The notes under the pieces were generated by a model. It did not search any database, was not told the origin of the DNA, and worked only from the letters and a program-made list of their open reading frames with translations. 64,000 nucleotides of DNA from Actinoplanes missouriensis 431 (lineage in GTDB: Bacteria; Actinomycetota; Actinomycetes; Mycobacteriales; Micromonosporaceae). Both the position numbers and the translations under genes were made by a program. The stretch is taken from NCBI RefSeq assembly GCF_000284295.1, contig NC_017093.1, positions 7,688,001-7,752,000 of the forward strand, in the 5' to 3' direction. Positions 1-8,169 of this stretch are shown here, in pieces; position 1 is the stretch's first letter; each line of letters starts with the position of its first letter.

Positions 1-2295
1 GCCCGGCGGCTGCACGCCGAGGGGGTGGTCCTGCTCTTCGGCAGGCGCCGCACCGAGGAGGAGACGGACGTCTTCGCCGGCGTCGACGTGCTCGAGATCG
101 AGGGGCTGACCCGGGACGCCGCGATCGCGCTCCTCTCCGACGTGGTCGCCGGCGACCTCGACCTCGTCCTGGCCGAGAACCTCGCGGCGTCCACCGGCGG
201 CAACCCGCTGGCGCTCACCGACCTCGGCCACGAGCTCACCGGCGACCAGTGGCGCGGCGCCGCTCCGCTGCCCGAGCCGCTGCCGATCGGCAGCCGCCTG
301 GAGTCGCACTACTCGTCGCAGGTCCGCGGCTATCCGGCGGAGACCCGGACCTGGCTGCTGCTGGCCGCGGCCGGCGCCGGCGGCCGGGACGAGCACCTGC
401 TCGCCGCGGCCCGGCTCCTCGACGCCGAACCGGAGGACGCGGCGCCCGCCGAGGCCGACCGGCTGATCGCCGGCTCACCCCCGGTGCACTTCAAGCACCC
501 GCTGGTCCGGTCCGCGGTCTACGGCGACGCGGCGCCGGCGCAGCGCCGGGCCGTGCACGCCGCGCTCGCCGCGGGCACCACCGATCCGGCCGAGGCCGAC
601 CGGCGCGCCTGGCACCTGGCGGCCGCCACCCCCGCGCCGGACGAGGACGTCGCCGCCGAGCTGGAGCGTCGCGCCGGGCGGGCCGGCGCACGCGGCGGAT
701 ACAGCGCGCGGGTCACCTTCCTGAACCGGGCCGCCGAGCTCACCCCGGACACCGCCGTCCGCGCCGGGCGGCAGGTGGAGGCGGCCGCCGCGGCGATGAC
801 CGCCGGCGCGCCGGCCCGGGCCCTGGCGCTGCTGGACACCGTGGACGGTGAGCTGCTGACCGGCCCGGTGCTCGGCTCCGCCCTGCTCACCCGGGCGCTC
901 GCCACCGTCAACGTGGGCGCGCCGACCGGGCTGCGGGACGCCTCGGAGCTGTGCCTGCGGGCGGCCGCGGCGTTCGGCGACGACCACGCCCGGGCCCGGC
1001 AGGCAGCCGTGCAGGCCGTCGACCACTCCAGCGCCGCCGAGCACCTCGCCTCGATCGACTACACGGTCGTCGCCACCGAGGCGGCCCGGCTGGCCGGCAC
1101 CGACCCGGACGGGCTGGACGGGCTGCTGCTGGCCGGGTACGCGGCGTTCGTCCTGGGCGGATACGAGACCGGCGCCCCGGCGCTGCGCCGCGCGGTCGCC
1201 GCGATCACCGACCCGGCCGTCCCGGACGAGACGCTGCTCCGGAGGTTCGTCGTCGGGATCAACTTCGCCAACCAGCTCTGGGACGACGTCAGCCGGATGC
1301 TGCTGATCGAGCGGGCCGAGAGCGCGGCCCGGCGCACCGGCGCGCTGCACGCGCTCGACCTGGTGCACTTCGTCGGGGCGATGACCGAGGCCACCCTGGG
1401 CCGGCTCAACCACGCCGACCAGCACGACGCGGCCGGGATGCGGACCCGCCGGTCAATCGGTGTGACGGGCGAGCAGGAGCAGGTGTGGCGCCACCCCGAG
1501 CTGGTGGCGTGGCGGGCGCCGGACGGTTTCCGCCAGACCGTGCCGCAGGCGCTCCAGGTCTTCGAGATGCTGCACCTCGGCGGCATGCAGTCGGTCACGC
1601 TGCTCGCCATGGGCGTCCTGGAGAACGCGAGCTGCGACTACCGCGCGGCCCGCGAGGCGCTGCTGCGCATCGTCGACCTGGGCCGGCCCCGGCGGTACGC
1701 CTACGCGCTCCCGGATCTCGTCGAGGCCGCCGTGCGCTCCGGCGACCGGGCCACCGCCACCGCCGCGCACGCCGACCTGACCCTGGCGGCCCGGGCCAGC
1801 GACACACCTCTGGCGCGGGGACTGCTCGCCCGGTGCGACGCGCTGATGAGCGGGCCGGAGCGGGCCGAGCAGCACTACCGGGACGCGATCGAGCTGCTCG
1901 GCGGGACGGCCGGCTACGGCGATCTGGCCCGCGCCCGGCTGCTCTACGGCGAGTGGCTGCGCCGGCGACGACGCCGGCGCGACGCCCGGGATCAGCTCGC
2001 CGGGGCGCTGGAGATGTTCTCCGACGTCCAGGCGAACGCCTTCGCCAACCGGGCGCGGCAGGAACTCGCGGCCCTCGGCGAGAGTGTGCTCTCCCCCGTA
2101 CCCGAAAGTGACGAGACGGCCCTGACCCCGCAGGAGGCCGCCGTGGCGCGCCTGGCCCGCGCCGGATCGACGAACGCCGAGATCGCGGCGCATCTGTTCC
2201 TCAGCGCCAGCACCGTCGACTACCACCTGCGCAAGGTGTTCCGGAAACTCGGCGTCAGCTCGCGGCGGCAGCTCCGGGAGGCGCTGCGGGACTGA
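1..2295 (+). CDS. LuxR-family large transcriptional regulator, 5'-truncated
   Basis: The reading frame is open from base 1, so the start and the N-terminal P-loop ATPase lie upstream of the window. About 764 residues remain. Most is alpha-helical, Ala/Leu/Arg-rich repeat-like sequence as in LAL/MalT-type regulators. The last 60 residues are a LuxR HTH (LTPQEAAVARLARAG ... STVDYHLRKVFRKLGVSSRRQL). Known role of the family: ATP- and ligand-dependent transcription activator. The target is unknown; the hydrolase genes at 2396-3933 lie on the same strand about 100 bp downstream and could be regulated by it (inference). Confidence 0.85.
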   Translation, partial: ARRLHAEGVVLLFGRRRTEEETDVFAGVDVLEIEGLTRDAAIALLSDVVAGDLDLVLAENLAASTGGNPLALTDLGHELTGDQWRGAAPLPEPLPIGSRLESHYSSQVRGYPAETRTWLLLAAAGAGGRDEHLLAAARLLDAEPEDAAPAEADRLIAGSPPVHFKHPLVRSAVYGDAAPAQRRAVHAALAAGTTDPAEADRRAWHLAAATPAPDEDVAAELERRAGRAGARGGYSARVTFLNRAAELTPDTAVRAGRQVEAAAAAMTAGAPARALALLDTVDGELLTGPVLGSALLTRALATVNVGAPTGLRDASELCLRAAAAFGDDHARARQAAVQAVDHSSAAEHLASIDYTVVATEAARLAGTDPDGLDGLLLAGYAAFVLGGYETGAPALRRAVAAITDPAVPDETLLRRFVVGINFANQLWDDVSRMLLIERAESAARRTGALHALDLVHFVGAMTEATLGRLNHADQHDAAGMRTRRSIGVTGEQEQVWRHPELVAWRAPDGFRQTVPQALQVFEMLHLGGMQSVTLLAMGVLENASCDYRAAREALLRIVDLGRPRRYAYALPDLVEAAVRSGDRATATAAHADLTLAARASDTPLARGLLARCDALMSGPERAEQHYRDAIELLGGTAGYGDLARARLLYGEWLRRRRRRRDARDQLAGALEMFSDVQANAFANRARQELAALGESVLSPVPESDETALTPQEAAVARLARAGSTNAEIAAHLFLSASTVDYHLRKVFRKLGVSSRRQLREALRD

Positions 2296-2395
2296 TCGCA
2301 CGCTGCTTGCACGCGCGACTACGCGTGACACGTGATGCGCGCGCGGGATCGCTCCCATGAGGATCGGGCCAGGTTCTCAACAGGGGGTAAAGATC

Positions 2396-3184
2396 TTGAA
2401 ACCGATCGTTCTCGTCCATGGATTCTGGGTGACGCCGCGGAGCTGGGAGAACTGGATCGCACACTACGAGGCCAAGGGACACCCGGTGATCGCACCCGGA
2501 TACCCCGGCTTCGAGGTCGAGGTGGAGGCGCTCAACGCGGACCCCGCGCCGATCCTGAACGTCACCGTGCCGCAGATCATCACCCACTACGAGGAGGAGA
2601 TCCGGAAACTGCCCGAGGCGCCGATCATCATCGGTCACTCGGCGGGCGGGGCGTTCACCCAGATCCTGCTCGACCACGGGTACGGGGCGGCCGGCGTCGC
2701 GATGAACTCGGCGCCCACCGAAGGCGTCCGGGTGGTGCCGCTCTCCCAGGTGAAGTCGACCTTCCCGGTGCTGAAGAGCCCGGCGAACCGGCACAAGGCG
2801 GTGCCGCTCAGCTTCGAGGAATGGAAGTACGCGTTCACCAACACGTTCACCGAGGAGGAGTCCCGCTACCTCTACGAGCGGTACGCCATCCCGGCCAACG
2901 GCGGCATCCTCTGGGGCAGCGTGCTCGCCAACTTCCAGCCCGGCCACCAGGACACCTGGGTCGACTACCACAACGACGACCGGGCGCCGCTGCTCTTCGT
3001 CTCCGGCTCCGAGGACCACATCATGCCGCCGGCGATCCAGGAGTCGAACGCCAGGCACTACAAGTCGAACACCGTCACCGAACGCCGGGAGTACGCCGGG
3101 TACGCCCACCTGCTTCCCGCGCAGAAGGGCTGGGAGCAGATCGCGGACGAGGTGCTCGACTGGGCGCTGCGGCACGCCCGATGA
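2396..3184 (+). CDS. alpha/beta-fold hydrolase
   Basis: 262-residue single-domain hydrolase. It opens with the oxyanion-loop motif KPIVLVHGFWVTPRSW. The nucleophile elbow is GHSAGG (about residue 80), the acid is probably the Asp of SGSEDHIMPP, and the catalytic His is in YAGYAHLLPA. I chose the TTG start at 2396 because a run AGGGGG sits about 8 bases upstream and translation then begins right at the first beta strand; the ATG at 2357 would add 13 residues. The stop overlaps the next gene by 4 bp (ATGA), so the two are translationally coupled. Substrate unknown; esterase-like. Confidence 0.85.
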   Translation: MKPIVLVHGFWVTPRSWENWIAHYEAKGHPVIAPGYPGFEVEVEALNADPAPILNVTVPQIITHYEEEIRKLPEAPIIIGHSAGGAFTQILLDHGYGAAGVAMNSAPTEGVRVVPLSQVKSTFPVLKSPANRHKAVPLSFEEWKYAFTNTFTEEESRYLYERYAIPANGGILWGSVLANFQPGHQDTWVDYHNDDRAPLLFVSGSEDHIMPPAIQESNARHYKSNTVTERREYAGYAHLLPAQKGWEQIADEVLDWALRHAR

Positions 3185-3933
3185 ACCTGTCGATCACCCA
3201 CGTCGGCGGACCCACCACACTGATCGAAATCGACGGTGTGCGCCTGCTCACCGACCCCACCTTCGACGAGCCGGGCCGCCGGTACGCGTTCGGCCTCGGC
3301 ACGTCCTCGGTGAAGGTCAGCGGGCCGGCGCTGCAGCCCGACCAGCTGGGCCGGATCGACGCGGTGCTGCTCACCCACGACCACCACGCGGACAACCTGG
3401 ACGACGCCGGACGGGCCCTGCTGCCGTCGGCGCCGGTCGTGGTGACCACGGCAGGCGGCGCCCGGCGGCTCGATCCGTTCTGCACGTCCGTCGGCCTCGA
3501 CCCGTGGGCCACCACCACCGTCGGCGCTCTGGAGATCACCGCCACCCCGGCCCGGCACGGCCCGCCGCTGAGCCGCGGCATCGTGGGCGACGCCATCGGG
3601 TTCGCCCTGCGCCCGGCCGGCGCGCCGTCGGTGGTCTGGATCACCGGGGACACGGTGCTCTTCGGCGGGGTGCGCGAGGTGGCGTCCCGATTCACCGTCG
3701 ACACCGCGATCGTCCATCTGGGTGAGGTGCGGTTCGGGCTGACCGGCCCGATCAAGTACACGATGAACGGCCGGGACGCGGCCCGGCTGATCGCCGCCGT
3801 GAAGCCGCGACGGGTAGTGCCGGTGCACTACGAGGGGTGGTCGCACTTCCATGAGGGGCGGGCCGGCGTCGAGGCGGCCTTCCCCCCGGCGACGCTGACG
3901 TGGCTCACGCCGGGGGTGCCGCAGGCGGTCTGA
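3181..3933 (+). CDS. metallo-beta-lactamase-fold hydrolase (UlaG-like)
   Basis: 250 residues. Starts MNLSITHVGGPTTLIEIDG, the usual opening of the UlaG/RomA-type branch. Metal ligands are visible: THDHHADN near residue 63, PARHGP, ITGDTV and VPVHYEGWSHF. The start ATG overlaps the stop of the upstream alpha/beta hydrolase by 4 bp, so the two form one transcript. The gene ends at a TGATCA palindrome where its stop abuts the stop of the convergent gene. Family members act on lactones, phosphodiesters or N-acyl lipids; the substrate cannot be read from sequence. Confidence 0.85.
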   Translation: MNLSITHVGGPTTLIEIDGVRLLTDPTFDEPGRRYAFGLGTSSVKVSGPALQPDQLGRIDAVLLTHDHHADNLDDAGRALLPSAPVVVTTAGGARRLDPFCTSVGLDPWATTTVGALEITATPARHGPPLSRGIVGDAIGFALRPAGAPSVVWITGDTVLFGGVREVASRFTVDTAIVHLGEVRFGLTGPIKYTMNGRDAARLIAAVKPRRVVPVHYEGWSHFHEGRAGVEAAFPPATLTWLTPGVPQAV

Positions 3934-4599
3934 TCAGGGTTCCCAGACGGCGTTGTCGTGGGCGAAGACGATGCGCCGCGGATCCAGGTCGAGCAGCCCG
4001 GCCAGCCAGGGCGGCTGCTCGCCCACCCCGGCGTGCGCGCCCAGCACGTCACTCGTGAACGCGGTCGCGTGGTCGTGGCTCTGCCCGGCGACGATCACGG
4101 TGCCGTCTCCCGTGGTGAGCACCACCGACTGGTGGCCGGCCGTGTGGCCCGGCGTCGGCACGACGAGGACGCCGGGGAGGATCTCCGCTTCGCCGTCCAG
4201 CTCCTCGTAACGGCCGCCGTCCAGCAACTCCGGCAGAGTGTGATGGGTCACGGTCCGGGCGGTCCGCAGCTCGGTGCGCTGGGTGAAGACCGGAGTGCCG
4301 GCCAGTTCCGGATTGCCACCGCAGTGGTCGAAGTGAAGGTGGCAGTTCACCACGTACCGGATCTGGCTCTTGATCGTGCCGGCGGCCGCCAGCGCCGCGT
4401 TCAGAGCGATCCGGCGGGGCTGGTAGTGGGCGTCGACCTCGGGGTGGCTGCCCATGCCGGTGTCGATCAGCAGCTGGCCGTCGGGATGATCGACCAGATA
4501 GCCCAGCGTGGGCTCGACGCGCGGGGACCCGGTGCCGGTCTCGGTCGCCGGCCGGACGAACCAGCCGTAGTCGATCCGGCGAACAGTGATGTCGGTCAT
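3934..4599 (-). CDS. metallo-beta-lactamase-fold protein, N-acyl homoserine lactonase-like
   Basis: 221 residues from ATG 4599 (MTDITVRRIDYG); the longer frame to 4650 adds 17 residues lacking family features. Signature HLHFDHCGG at about residue 93, then PGHTAGHQS and a C-terminal FAHDN histidine, matching the AHL-lactonase/glyoxalase II branch. Where this fold usually has a GDA metal-bridging Asp, this protein reads VIVAGQSHDH, so the bridging ligand may be altered or supplied by a neighbouring Asp or His. Monocistronic and convergent with the UlaG-like gene. Lactonase activity is a family-level guess. Confidence 0.8.
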   Translation of the reverse strand: MTDITVRRIDYGWFVRPATETGTGSPRVEPTLGYLVDHPDGQLLIDTGMGSHPEVDAHYQPRRIALNAALAAAGTIKSQIRYVVNCHLHFDHCGGNPELAGTPVFTQRTELRTARTVTHHTLPELLDGGRYEELDGEAEILPGVLVVPTPGHTAGHQSVVLTTGDGTVIVAGQSHDHATAFTSDVLGAHAGVGEQPPWLAGLLDLDPRRIVFAHDNAVWEP

Positions 4600-4652
4600 G
4601 CCGCGATTTTTCCCGCTGCGGCGCTCGGGAGTCGCATCTGTCTCCGGCAAGC

Positions 4653-4687
4653 AGAACGGCCCGCATCGAAGTGATGCGGGCCGTTCT
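4653..4687 (-). terminator. Rho-independent terminator after tRNA-Glu copy 1
   Basis: Perfect 15-bp stem (AGAACGGCCCGCATC with its complement) and a 5-base loop, 6 bases past the 3' end of the tRNA gene. Nearly the same hairpin follows the second tRNA-Glu copy. Confidence 0.8.
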
Positions 4688-4693
4688 CAGATG

Positions 4694-4766
4694 TAGTCCC
4701 GAAGGGATTCGAACCCTCGCTACCGCCTTGAGAGGGCGGCGTCCTAGGCCGCTAGACGACGGGACC
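4694..4766 (-). tRNA. tRNA-Glu (anticodon CTC), copy 1
   Basis: A 73-nt cloverleaf on the minus strand. The acceptor GGTCCCG pairs with CGGGACT (first pair G-U), the discriminator is A, the anticodon loop is CTCTCAA in a CCGCC/GGCGG stem, and the T arm has TTCGAAT. Reads GAG codons. The gene does not encode CCA. Identical to the copy at 5074-5146. Confidence 0.96.
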
Positions 4767-4910
4767 CTTGCCGCTCGGTGCGAACTCCCCCGTGCGGCGG
4801 GCTGAACTCTATCAGCCCACCAGCCTGCACCCGAAATCGGCCGCCGCCGCTCTCCCCGCCGGCCCGCCGACCCGTCATGCGCAGGCCCGCCAACCGGCGG
4901 CGACGCGACG

Positions 4911-5006
4911 GCGGCACGGCAGCGCAGCACGACGACGACACGGCGGCACGGCAGCGCAGCACGACGACGACACGGCGGCACGGCAGCGCAGCACGACGAC
5001 GACACG
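4911..5006. repeat. three perfect tandem copies of a 32-bp unit
   Basis: Units begin at 4911, 4943 and 4975, each starting GCGGCACGGCAGCGCAGCAC and ending GACGACGACACG. The array lies between the two tRNA-Glu cassettes and is not in a convincing gene. There are no spacers, so it is not a CRISPR. The rest of 4767-5033 holds nothing I recognise. Confidence 0.95.
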
Positions 5007-5033
5007 GTGCCACCCGATGACCTGCCGAAACGA

Positions 5034-5067
5034 CGAACGGCCCGCATCATGTGATGCGGGCCGTTCG
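5034..5067 (-). terminator. Rho-independent terminator after tRNA-Glu copy 2
   Basis: Perfect palindrome with a 16-bp stem (CGAACGGCCCGCATCA) just downstream of the second tRNA-Glu gene. It shares a 12-bp core with the terminator at 4653-4687, so tRNA and terminator were duplicated together. Confidence 0.8.
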
Positions 5068-5073
5068 CAGATG

Positions 5074-5146
5074 TAGTCCCGAAGGGATTCGAACCCTCGC
5101 TACCGCCTTGAGAGGGCGGCGTCCTAGGCCGCTAGACGACGGGACC
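5074..5146 (-). tRNA. tRNA-Glu (anticodon CTC), copy 2
   Basis: Same 73-nt sequence as the copy at 4694-4766, with identical acceptor, anticodon and T arms. It lies between tRNA-Gln (upstream in transcription) and copy 1. Confidence 0.96.
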
Positions 5147-5180
5147 CCTTGCTGCACTTCGTGAGAAGCTCCAGCACCCC

Positions 5181-5196
5181 CCTCCCTCGCGGGAGG
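5181..5196 (-). terminator. short hairpin after tRNA-Gln
   Basis: CCTCCC-TCGC-GGGAGG hairpin (6-bp stem) 7 bases past the tRNA-Gln 3' end. No clear T tract, so this is a probable rather than certain terminator or 3' processing signal. Confidence 0.5.
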
Positions 5197-5203
5197 AGAA
5201 GCG

Positions 5204-5275
5204 CTGGGGTACCAGGACTCGAACCTAGACTAACTGAACCAGAATCAGTCGGGCTGCCAATTACCCCATACCCCA
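5204..5275 (-). tRNA. tRNA-Gln (anticodon CTG)
   Basis: A 72-nt cloverleaf on the minus strand. The acceptor TGGGGTA pairs with TACCCCA, the discriminator is G, the anticodon stem ACTGA/TCAGT holds loop TTCTGGT, and the T loop is TTCGAGT. Reads CAG codons. Actinobacteria generally charge this tRNA with Glu and amidate it with GatCAB, which is encoded at 43.6-46.8 kb. Confidence 0.95.
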
Positions 5276-5338
5276 TTTGGCCCGGCTTGCCGAGCCGTTG
5301 AGAACTTTACCTGAGCCCACCCGGCCCGCCAAATCGGG

Positions 5339-6145
5339 TTACCGAAACAGGTCTGAGTGACGTCGTGCCCACTCTTCGTAAGTCATCGCCGGGCGGCCCA
5401 GCAGATCAGCAACGGTCGATACCGCTGCCTGCGGATGAGCGGCCAGCTGGGTGAGGCCGTCGAGGTACCAGTCCCCGTACTCGCCCATCACCGAACGGAA
5501 CAGCGACCGCGCCTCCTCGTCGGCCACCTCGACGTACTCCAGGTCGCGACCGAGGGCTCGCCCGATCGCCGCCACCTTCTGCCGCCGGCTGAGCGCCTCC
5601 GGGCCGGTCAGCTCGTACGAGCGGCCCGCGTGATCGTCCGCGGACAGCAGCACCCGGGCTGCCACGGCCGCGATGTCCTCCTGGGCGACCGGCGCGTTGA
5701 CGACGTCCGCGCCGGCGTCCCGCACCACGTCACCGGCCCGGATCTGCGGCGCCCAGAGGTCCGCGTTCGCCATGAACTCGCCGGGCTCGAGATGCGTGAA
5801 CGCCACCCCGCACGCCTCGACCGCGTCCTCGACGACCTGCCAGTGTTCGCCTTTCGCGCCCGCCATGTCGACGATGTGCCGTACCCCGGCCTCGGCAGCG
5901 AGCCGGCACACCTCGAAAGCGGAGGCGGGGTGTGGCGCGAGATACATCCGGTCGACGCCCGCCAGGGCGGAGGCCAGGGTGGCGGGCCGCCCCACGAAGC
6001 CGCGCACCACCTCGACGCCCGGTGGCAGCGCGGCTTTCGCGGGATCGACGGTGAGGGCGCGGACGCTCGTGGCGCCGAGGGCGAGAAGCTCGTCGACGAC
6101 CATCCGGCCGACGTTGCCGGTGGCGCCGGTGACCAGGATCCTCAT
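5339..6145 (-). CDS. NmrA-type NAD(P)-binding oxidoreductase
   Basis: 268 residues. The N-terminus carries the Rossmann motif of atypical short-chain dehydrogenases (MRILVTGATGNVG, GxxGxxG). The body resembles NmrA/QOR2-like proteins: VNAPVAQEDIAAVAA and SYELTGPEALSRRQKV are typical of the central and C-terminal parts. These proteins often sense NADP redox state or reduce quinones. No SDR catalytic YxxxK is evident. Monocistronic; its 3' end lies about 60 bp from the tRNA-Gln gene. Substrate unknown. Confidence 0.85.
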   Translation of the reverse strand: MRILVTGATGNVGRMVVDELLALGATSVRALTVDPAKAALPPGVEVVRGFVGRPATLASALAGVDRMYLAPHPASAFEVCRLAAEAGVRHIVDMAGAKGEHWQVVEDAVEACGVAFTHLEPGEFMANADLWAPQIRAGDVVRDAGADVVNAPVAQEDIAAVAARVLLSADDHAGRSYELTGPEALSRRQKVAAIGRALGRDLEYVEVADEEARSLFRSVMGEYGDWYLDGLTQLAAHPQAAVSTVADLLGRPAMTYEEWARRHSDLFR

Positions 6146-6238
6146 CTCCGTAGGCTATACGGAATTAGCCGCCCGGCAAGACCCCGCGAGCGAACCGCTG
6201 GCGGGTGGCGGCCATTGCCGCCGGCCGGCACCCGGACC

Positions 6239-7033
6239 TCAGTCCAGCGCCACCACCGGGTTACGCAGCTCCCCGATGCCCTGCACGCTCACCGACACGG
6301 TGTCGCCGGGCACGATCTGGCTGACCCCCGCCGGCGTGCCGGTGAGGATGATGTCGCCGGGCAGCAGCGTCATGACGTGCGACACGTACGAGATCAGGCT
6401 GGGGATGTCGAAGACCATGTCCTTGGTCCGGCCGATCTGCCGCACCTCCATGTTCTCCGGGTCGCGGCCGACCTCGCAGCGCACCTCGATGTCGCTCACG
6501 TCCAGGCCGGTGACGATCCACGGGCCGATCGGGCAGAACGAGTCGAACCCCTTGGCCCGGGTCCACTGCGGGTCCTTGCGCTGCAGGTCGCGGGCGGTGA
6601 CGTCGTTGCCGCAGGTGTAGCCGAAGATCGCTTTCTCGGCGCCGGCCCGGTCGACCCGGCGGGCGCCGCTCGCGCCGATGACGACGGCGAGCTCGGCCTC
6701 CTCCTCGACCCGCTGGGTGACGCCGGGGATGCGAATCGCGTCGTTCGGCCCGATCACCGACGTCGACGGCTTGATGAAGATCAGCGGCTCCTTGGGCACC
6801 TCGTTGCCCATCTCGGCCGCGTGGTCGGCGTAGTTGCGGCCGATCCCGATCACCTTGCTGGAGAAGATCGGCGCGAGCAGCCGCACATCGGCGAGCGCCC
6901 ACCGCTGACCGGTGAAGCGGACCTCCTCGAACGGCAGGCTGTTGGTCTCGGCCACCGTCAGGCCCGAGGAGCCGTCACCCTCGACGACGCCGAACGACAC
7001 TCCACCGGCATGAACAAATCGGGCGAAACGCAC
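6239..7033 (-). CDS. fumarylacetoacetate hydrolase family protein
   Basis: 264 residues from GTG 7033 (MRFARFVHAGG); the open frame runs further upstream but that part is the antisense shadow of the HTH gene. Family motifs: SKVIGIGRNYADHAAEMGNEVP, IFIKPSTSVIGP, the metal-binding glutamates in VEEEAELAVVIG, and LTGTPAGVSQIVPGD near the C-terminus. Resembles the Mycobacterium Rv2993c type, annotated as 2-hydroxyhepta-2,4-diene-1,7-dioate isomerase or acylpyruvase; the true substrate is uncertain. Its position near leuB and serA is conserved in actinobacteria. Full family length. Confidence 0.87.
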   Translation of the reverse strand: MRFARFVHAGGVSFGVVEGDGSSGLTVAETNSLPFEEVRFTGQRWALADVRLLAPIFSSKVIGIGRNYADHAAEMGNEVPKEPLIFIKPSTSVIGPNDAIRIPGVTQRVEEEAELAVVIGASGARRVDRAGAEKAIFGYTCGNDVTARDLQRKDPQWTRAKGFDSFCPIGPWIVTGLDVSDIEVRCEVGRDPENMEVRQIGRTKDMVFDIPSLISYVSHVMTLLPGDIILTGTPAGVSQIVPGDTVSVSVQGIGELRNPVVALD

Positions 7034-7079
7034 GGTAACCCCATCTCTAGGAACGCAGATTCCCTCGAAATCTACGCTC

Positions 7080-7322
7080 TCACGCGGACTCCGCCGTCGC
7101 GCCCAGGCGCGGGAACGGGTGCAGTGAGAACACCACCTCGATCGGCACCCCGAAGTACTCCGAGATCCGCAACGCGAGGTGCAGGCTGGGGCTGAACTCG
7201 CCGCGTTCCAGATAGCCCACGGTCTGGTAGTGCACGCCGAGGGCATCCGCCAGCTGCCGCCGGGAGATCCCCCGCTCGGCGCGCAGCATCGCGATCCGGT
7301 TGAACGTGACCTCGCTGCCCAT
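7080..7322 (-). CDS. small XRE-family HTH regulator
   Basis: 80 residues, essentially a single helix-turn-helix: ISRRQLADALGVHYQTVGYLERGEFSPSLHLALRISEYFGVPIEVVF. Resembles compact YozG-type repressors. Good ribosome site GAGGGAGC before ATG 7322. It is the third gene of a minus-strand operon, 7 bp after the ABC permease, so it probably regulates the exporter or a linked target. Confidence 0.88.
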   Translation of the reverse strand: MGSEVTFNRIAMLRAERGISRRQLADALGVHYQTVGYLERGEFSPSLHLALRISEYFGVPIEVVFSLHPFPRLGATAESA

Positions 7323-7329
7323 CGCTCCC

Positions 7330-8169
7330 TCAAACGCCCATGCGCGTCATCGCCCGCTCACGACGAGCCGCCACGACCGATCCGGACTCCCGCCGCGCCA
7401 TCCGGCGCAGGATGCCCGGCGCGAGCGCCAGACCGGCTGCCGCCCAGACCCCCAGCACGGCGAAGGTCGCGAGGTGCCGCCAGGAACCGCCCAGCTCGAC
7501 GGCCGCCAGCGCGTCCGGCAGCAGAGCTGACCGCAGGCCCAACCCTAGCCAATACATCGGGAAGATCTGCGCGACGCCCTGCAGCCAGCCGGGCAGCGCG
7601 GTGATCGGATAGAAGATGCCGGAGATCGCGGTCAGCCCGAAGATCGGGAGCATCATCATCGAGAGCGTGCGCACGTTGTCGAAGAGCGAGCCGAGCACCG
7701 CCCCGATCGGGATGGTCGCGAGGAACGCCAGCGGCACGAGCCAGAGCAGGATCAGCGCGCCGCTCACGCCGAGGCTCAGCCCGTCCACCAGGAAGGCGCC
7801 CGGCAGCACCACGACGCAACTGATCAGGCCGACGCCGGCAACCACGACGATCTTGCCGGTCAGGTAGCCGACCATGCCGCCGGGCGTGGCCTTCGCCCGC
7901 AGCAGGGTGCCGTCCTCCCGGTCCATCGCCAGGTACTGCGCCATCGTCATCACGCCGCTCAGCGCGATCAGCAGGCCGAGCGAGCTCACGAACGTGTGCG
8001 CGCCGAGGGCAAAATTCGTACCGGGAATGGTGGATCCGCGCATCAGCGCCAGCGTGCCGACGAGCAGCAGCGCGGGCAGGAGGTAGCCGAACAGGTCGGC
8101 GCCGTTGGTCAGCGTCTGCCGCAGCTCCACGCCGCCGCGGGTCAGACCGAGCCGGATCACCCGGGTCAT
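7330..8169 (-). CDS. ABC-2 type transporter permease
   Basis: 279 residues with about six hydrophobic segments and the ABC-2 layout: a short cytoplasmic N-terminus, first membrane helix around residues 28-45, a central cluster and a last helix around 238-256. The start overlaps the ATPase stop by 4 bp. With that ATPase it forms a complete two-gene exporter (drug, antibiotic or lipid export type). No substrate can be assigned. Confidence 0.87.
   Translation of the reverse strand: MTRVIRLGLTRGGVELRQTLTNGADLFGYLLPALLLVGTLALMRGSTIPGTNFALGAHTFVSSLGLLIALSGVMTMAQYLAMDREDGTLLRAKATPGGMVGYLTGKIVVVAGVGLISCVVVLPGAFLVDGLSLGVSGALILLWLVPLAFLATIPIGAVLGSLFDNVRTLSMMMLPIFGLTAISGIFYPITALPGWLQGVAQIFPMYWLGLGLRSALLPDALAAVELGGSWRHLATFAVLGVWAAAGLALAPGILRRMARRESGSVVAARRERAMTRMGV

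Noticed and set aside
4911..5006. Possible CRISPR or plasmid iteron array
   Set aside because: Repeats are contiguous with no spacers; no rep or cas gene nearby.
6239..7333. 364-residue version of the FAH hydrolase
   Set aside because: The extra N-terminal 100 residues are a frame-shifted shadow of the small HTH gene, which has its own good ribosome site.
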